In this document: piece after piece, positions 5,785-9,897 of the stretch
Position numbering within the stretch: the stretch's first letter is position 1
Layout: each line of letters begins with the position of its first letter
Source: Chitinophagaceae bacterium
GTDB lineage: Bacteria > Bacteroidota > Bacteroidia > Chitinophagales > Chitinophagaceae
Assembly: GCA_025924755.1 (NCBI GenBank)
Contig: JAICHT010000125.1
Span: forward strand, 1 to 9,897
Reading direction: 5' to 3'
Length of the DNA: 9,897 nucleotides
Notes under the pieces: generated by a model
What the model was told of the DNA's origin: nothing
Database searches by the model: none
What the model saw: the letters and a program-made list of their open reading frames with translations, nothing else
Translations under genes and position numbers: made by a program

Positions 5785-6366
5785 ATGATAGCTTACCTAA
5801 AAGGCAGTTTTGTAAAAAAGACGCCCTCTTACACCCATATAGATGTGGCAGGTGTAGGCTATGAAGTACAGATAAGCCTTAATACCTACTCAAAAATCCA
5901 GGATTTAGAAAGCGGCCTCTTATATACGCATCTTTTAATAAGAGAAGATGCTCATATTTTGTATGGTTTTTTTGATGAAGTGGAGAAAGAAATGTTTTTG
6001 CAGTTCATAGGCGTCACCGGTATAGGAGCCGGCACAGCCCGCATTATGCTTTCCTATATGAAGCCCGAAGAACTGAGCAAAGCGATCGTTCAGGGTAATG
6101 TAAAAATGCTGGAATCGATAAAAGGCATCGGGAAAAAAACAGCCGAACGTATTGTATTGGAGCTTCGCGATAAACTTTCCAAACACCCGGTAGATGCAAA
6201 TATTTCTGCCTTGAAAAGCAATACTTTACAGTCAGATGCGTTAAATGCACTGATTGCATTAGGTATAAACAGGCAGGCAGCCGATCAGGCTGTTCAAAAA
6301 ATACTGGAGCATGATCCGGGAATAGGTGTGGAACTGCTGATTAAAAAGTCGCTGCAGGTTCTATGA
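5785..6366 (+). CDS. ruvA: Holliday junction branch migration protein RuvA
   Basis: The junction-binding subunit of the RuvAB branch-migration complex in recombinational DNA repair. It forms tetramers that hold the four-way junction while RuvB drives migration. The 193-residue protein has the standard three parts: an N-terminal OB-fold (about 1-63, opening MIAYLKG), with acidic residues Glu54-Asp55 in REDAHILYGF corresponding to the pin that separates strands; two helix-hairpin-helix motifs, VTGIGAGTA (77-85) and IKGIGKKTA (112-120); and, after a flexible linker, the small RuvB-binding domain (about 148-193, SDALNALIALG). All parts are intact. The gene is divergent from fabH and is followed in the same direction, and in the same reading frame after its stop, by sprA, so the two are probably co-transcribed. 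Confidence 0.96.
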   Translation: MIAYLKGSFVKKTPSYTHIDVAGVGYEVQISLNTYSKIQDLESGLLYTHLLIREDAHILYGFFDEVEKEMFLQFIGVTGIGAGTARIMLSYMKPEELSKAIVQGNVKMLESIKGIGKKTAERIVLELRDKLSKHPVDANISALKSNTLQSDALNALIALGINRQAADQAVQKILEHDPGIGVELLIKKSLQVL

Positions 6367-6402
6367 CGTCCGTTTTGGCTAACTTATTTTGAGAAAAAAG
6401 AT

Positions 6403-9400
6403 TTGAATCCATATTCCAATTACATACTACGTACACTGGTAGCCACCCTTATACTATCTGCATCGCTGGTGTATTCCTATGCACGTCCCCATCACTATTC
6501 AGCACCGTTCCAAACTTCTAAAGATACTGTTCCCACTACCGATACGTCTCATTTTCCCTTACAAGATTATCATGGCGATCCATATACGTATCCGAACAGA
6601 AACAGTTTTGATTTAAAAGACACTTCGTTTGTAAAGCGACGGGTAGAATACGATCCGCTTACGCAAAAATATTATGTTATAGAAAAGCTGGGCAACCGTT
6701 ACTACCGTACACCCATGACTTTTACTATGAAAGAGTTTACAGACATCCAGGGCCGGAAAGATGAGGATGAGTACTTCAGGCAACGGGCCAACTTGCTAAC
6801 CGATCTGAACCGCAGGGATGTAAAACCCAAATTTGGTTTTTCGAAAGATTGGGTCAACCGCATTACCGGTAATAGTAAAGTAGAAATCCGCCCATCGGGA
6901 TATGTGGACATTACCGCAGGTTACCAGGGACAGAATGTAAAAAATCCAACACTACCGGAACGTGCCCGAAAAATTGGCGGCTTTGATTTTAATATGAACA
7001 CCCAACTGCAGGTGGATGCCAGTATAGGCGATAAAATAAAGCTACCCATCAATTATAATACGTTAGCCAACTTCGATTTTGAAAACCAGTTAAAGCTGGA
7101 CTATCATGGCAAGAGCGATGAGATCTTAAAAGAGTTTCAGGCGGGTAATATCAGCTTTACATCTAAAAGTGCCTTGATACCCAGTGTGCAATCGCTGTTT
7201 GGAATTAAATCGCAATTGCAATTTGGAAGGTTGTTTGTTACCGGGGTATTAGCCAACCAACGTTCACAAAGGCAATCGGTAAACATGCAAGGAGGGTCGG
7301 CCACGCAAACCTTTAAGCTAAAGGCAGATGAATATGAAGAAAACCGCCACTTCTTATTAGCGCAATACTTCCGCAATAACTATAATAAAGCAATGAAGGA
7401 TCTGCCGATTGTGCGATCCAATATTCAGATTACCCGTATGGAAGTGTGGGTAACCAACCGGACCGGTGCCACTACCAATGTAAGAGATGTGATAGCATTG
7501 ATGGACCTGGGAGAAGGAAATCCATACAGGGGGCCGGCAGGCAATCCCAATGCTTTGCCTTCCAATAACGCCAACAGTCTATATGCCACTATTATAAGCA
7601 ACCCGGCCAGCCGCAATGCTACGCAGGCTTCTAATATTTTGATGGGCCTGGGATTACAACCCGTGCAGGATTATGAAAAAACTTTTGCCCGCAAACTGCA
7701 ACCATCCGATTATTATTATAATCCGCAGATAGGCTTTCTTTCATTAAACCAGCCCTTGCAGGCCGATGAAGTGTTAGGCGTCGCCTATCAATATACCTAC
7801 AATGGTAAAGTATACCAGGTAGGTGAGTTTTCGCAGGATATTCCACCGGATAGTACCGGCAATTCTCAAAATACCTTATACTTAAAATTATTAAAAGCCA
7901 CCTCGCAGCGCCCCAATTTGCCAGTGTGGGATTTAATGATGAAGAACGTGTATTCGGTAGGTTTTGGCCAGTTGCAGCGGCAAGATTTTAAACTGGATAT
8001 CTTATATGAAGAACCTAGTCTTGGCCAAAAAAGGTATTTACCATCTGAGGATATCAAGCCGGATTATAAGGGAGTGCCTATTTTATCACTGGATAACCTG
8101 GACCGATTAAATAATCAAAACGATCCGCAGCCGGATGGTGTATTTGATTATGTAGAGGGCTTTACGGTACTATCGGCTCAAAGCCGTATCATCTTCCCGG
8201 TTCTGGAACCTTTTGGACATGACCTGGATTATGTTTATGCTACAGATTCGGCACGAAGCAAACATTTATATTATCCGCTTTACGATACCATAAAAGCTAT
8301 TGCACAAACCTTTGCTAATTTAAATCGTTTCAGTTTGGTAGGCCGTTCTAAGTCCGCCTCCAATACTGATTATCAATTAGGATTTAATATACCGAGAGGT
8401 TCTGTAACGGTTACGGCGGGAGGGCAGGTGCTTCAGGAAAATGTGGACTATGAGATTAATTACGATTTGGGCACCCTGCGGATTATTAATTCGGCAATTA
8501 TTAATGCAGGATTGCCGGTACAGGTGCAGTATGAGAACAATGCCAGCTTTGGATTGCAGCAGCGCAATTTTATGGGCCTCCGCCTTGATTACCTGTTGAA
8601 CAAACATTTAACCATGGGTAGCACCATAGCACGGCTAGGGGAGCGGCCCTTTTTTAATAAGCAAAATATTGGCGAAGATCCTATCCGTAATACTATGTAT
8701 GGGGTAGATTTCGACTACCGGAACGATGTGCCGCGGCTGACAAAATGGTTAAACAAATTGCCTTTTTATTCTACTAAAGCCATGTCGTCTATTACAGCCT
8801 ATGGCGAAGCAGCCGTATTACAGCCGGGCCATGCTCCGGAAATTGGTAAAGGCGGCCAAGGCGTAGTATATATTGATGACTTTGAAGGCACCCGTAGCAG
8901 TATTGATTTGCGTTTTCCGTTAATAAGCTGGACGCTGGCATCTACACCTCAGAACGCAGTGGATAAAAATGGAAATGTGCTTTTCCCCGAAGCCACCTTA
9001 AGTAACGATTTGAGATATGGCTACAACAGGGCTAAACTGGCCTGGTATAATATTGAACCGGTTTTGCAGGAGCGTAAAAACAGCAATAATCCATTGCGTG
9101 ATAACCCGGACGAACTTTCAAAACCGGAAACCCGCCAGGTATTGCAAGAAGAGATTTTCCCTAACCGCACTACTGACCTGGGACAGGGGCTGCTCACCAC
9201 CTTTGACTTATCATATTATCCTTCTGAAAAAGGACCTTATAATTTTCAATCCAGCCCATCGGGTATCGACGGCAATGGCCGCCTGCTTCAACCCAAAAAA
9301 GCATGGGGTGGTATTATGCGCAATATAGACCAAACCGATTTTGAAACCAGCAACGTAGAGTTTATTGAGTTCTGGATGCAGGATCCATTTGTTCTTAAAC

Positions 9401-9897
9401 CACAAAGCAATGGCGGTGAACTTTATTTTAACCTCGGTAATGTATCGGAAGATGTATTGAAAGATGGAAAACGGCTTTTTGAAAACGGGTTGCCTACGCC
9501 TAAAATAAATGATCCGGTAGATACTACTGCTTGGGGACGTGTGCCGCGAAATCCGGTTCAGGTAACCAATGCTTTCAGTAACGATCCTGCCGACCGGCCG
9601 TACCAGGACGTGGGTTTTGATGGCTTGACAGATTCATTGGAGCGTTCTCATTTTAAACCTTATTTGGATGCGCTCGGTGCCAACTTTGGAGCGAATTCAC
9701 CTGTATATGAAAAGGCGATCAGTGACCCATCGGCTGATAATTTTAAGGGTTATCGCGATCCGACTTATGATAAAACGAACGCCGGCATATTAGCCCGTTA
9801 TAAAAACATCAATAACCCGCACGGCAATTCGCCGGTGGCAGCTACTAACGATCAGTTTACCAATGCATTTACTTTATATCCCGACCAGGAGGAACTG
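6403..9897 (+). CDS. sprA: Cell-surface protein SprA/Sov, type IX secretion outer-membrane translocon (5' part, cut by window edge)
   Basis: SprA (Sov) is the giant outer-membrane barrel through which type IX secretion substrates leave the cell; it is also needed for gliding in Flavobacterium. The frame is open from the ruvA stop to the right edge. From TTG 6403 the window holds 1165 codons, about half of the usual 2300-2500 residues. The start NPYSNYILR plus the hydrophobic stretch VATLILSASLVYSYA makes a signal peptide, probably cleaved after Ala27. Family segments follow in order: NFDFENQLKLDYHG (from 223), SNIQITRMEVWVTN (about 339-352), DDFEGTRSSIDLRFPL (about 825-840), VEFIEFWMQDPF (from 985), ENGLPTP (from 1027) and QDVGFDGL (from 1068). 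No ATG occurs in frame before 6715, which would delete the signal peptide, so a TTG start, purine-rich upstream (GAGAAAAAAGAT), is preferred. A frameshift near 6387-6390 is the alternative. Confidence 0.93.
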   Translation, partial: MNPYSNYILRTLVATLILSASLVYSYARPHHYSAPFQTSKDTVPTTDTSHFPLQDYHGDPYTYPNRNSFDLKDTSFVKRRVEYDPLTQKYYVIEKLGNRYYRTPMTFTMKEFTDIQGRKDEDEYFRQRANLLTDLNRRDVKPKFGFSKDWVNRITGNSKVEIRPSGYVDITAGYQGQNVKNPTLPERARKIGGFDFNMNTQLQVDASIGDKIKLPINYNTLANFDFENQLKLDYHGKSDEILKEFQAGNISFTSKSALIPSVQSLFGIKSQLQFGRLFVTGVLANQRSQRQSVNMQGGSATQTFKLKADEYEENRHFLLAQYFRNNYNKAMKDLPIVRSNIQITRMEVWVTNRTGATTNVRDVIALMDLGEGNPYRGPAGNPNALPSNNANSLYATIISNPASRNATQASNILMGLGLQPVQDYEKTFARKLQPSDYYYNPQIGFLSLNQPLQADEVLGVAYQYTYNGKVYQVGEFSQDIPPDSTGNSQNTLYLKLLKATSQRPNLPVWDLMMKNVYSVGFGQLQRQDFKLDILYEEPSLGQKRYLPSEDIKPDYKGVPILSLDNLDRLNNQNDPQPDGVFDYVEGFTVLSAQSRIIFPVLEPFGHDLDYVYATDSARSKHLYYPLYDTIKAIAQTFANLNRFSLVGRSKSASNTDYQLGFNIPRGSVTVTAGGQVLQENVDYEINYDLGTLRIINSAIINAGLPVQVQYENNASFGLQQRNFMGLRLDYLLNKHLTMGSTIARLGERPFFNKQNIGEDPIRNTMYGVDFDYRNDVPRLTKWLNKLPFYSTKAMSSITAYGEAAVLQPGHAPEIGKGGQGVVYIDDFEGTRSSIDLRFPLISWTLASTPQNAVDKNGNVLFPEATLSNDLRYGYNRAKLAWYNIEPVLQERKNSNNPLRDNPDELSKPETRQVLQEEIFPNRTTDLGQGLLTTFDLSYYPSEKGPYNFQSSPSGIDGNGRLLQPKKAWGGIMRNIDQTDFETSNVEFIEFWMQDPFVLKPQSNGGELYFNLGNVSEDVLKDGKRLFENGLPTPKINDPVDTTAWGRVPRNPVQVTNAFSNDPADRPYQDVGFDGLTDSLERSHFKPYLDALGANFGANSPVYEKAISDPSADNFKGYRDPTYDKTNAGILARYKNINNPHGNSPVAATNDQFTNAFTLYPDQEEL

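Noticed and set aside
6702..8607. Several minus-strand ORFs of 63-79 codons across sprA
   Set aside because: The plus strand is continuously open and matches SprA motif by motif, so these are shadows of the large gene.
6715..9897. sprA starting at the first in-frame ATG (6715)
   Set aside because: This would remove the signal peptide and about 100 upstream residues, and an outer-membrane translocon needs export.
1..9897. CRISPR arrays, tRNA/rRNA genes, insertion sequences, prophage or defence genes
   Set aside because: No regularly spaced repeats, tRNA-like cloverleaf, transposase or integrase motifs were seen; every large frame is a recognisable chromosomal gene.

Overview
The window looks like an ordinary chromosomal segment of a Bacteroidota bacterium, most likely of the Chitinophagales/Cytophagales side (Chitinophagaceae-like). 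The reasons are: a SprA/Sov-type outer-membrane protein (type IX secretion and gliding, restricted to this phylum), promoter -7 elements of the Bacteroidota form TAnnTTTG/TAnnTTCG, A-rich start contexts without classical Shine-Dalgarno sites, and menaquinone synthesis by the futalosine route. The genus assignment is inference.

Layout, left to right. Bases 1-42 may be the tail of an unseen plus-strand gene, followed by a strong 17-bp hairpin (44-83). The minus strand then carries mqnB-mqnD (1584 to 88), two futalosine-pathway steps separated by 3 bases. Divergent from them, a tight plus-strand operon runs from 1646 to 3094: two tandem 6-pyruvoyl-tetrahydropterin synthase paralogues and folE (GTP cyclohydrolase I), with gaps of 9 and 6 bases. 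A separately promoted fabD (3238-4128) follows and ends at a terminator hairpin facing a minus-strand pair, fabH (5680-4688) and a spermidine/thialysine-type GNAT acetyltransferase (4639-4190). From the compact fabH/ruvA divergent region, which holds a near-perfect inverted repeat, ruvA (5785-6366) runs rightward. It is followed after 36 bases by the first 1165 codons of sprA, which starts without an ATG and runs off the right edge.

How the genes work together: FolE makes 7,8-dihydroneopterin triphosphate from GTP, and both PTPS paralogues carry the residues needed to use it. Both have the C-x5-HGH spacing of the tetrahydrobiopterin-type enzymes rather than the C-x3-HGH of classical QueD. The second has a more QueD-like 'NPTAEN' segment. 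The operon is therefore a candidate for a duplicated pterin branch point (biopterin-type cofactor versus queuosine precursor). FabD and FabH supply malonyl-ACP and the first condensation of fatty-acid synthesis. RuvA is the Holliday-junction-binding subunit. SprA is the outer-membrane translocon of type IX secretion.

I saw no tRNA, rRNA, CRISPR array, insertion sequence or phage gene, and no gene-free stretch longer than about 145 bases. I did not find a clear undescribed system. The points most worth a second look are the tandem PTPS-folE operon, the inverted repeat between fabH and ruvA, the probable near-leaderless ruvA mRNA, and the unusual start of sprA.
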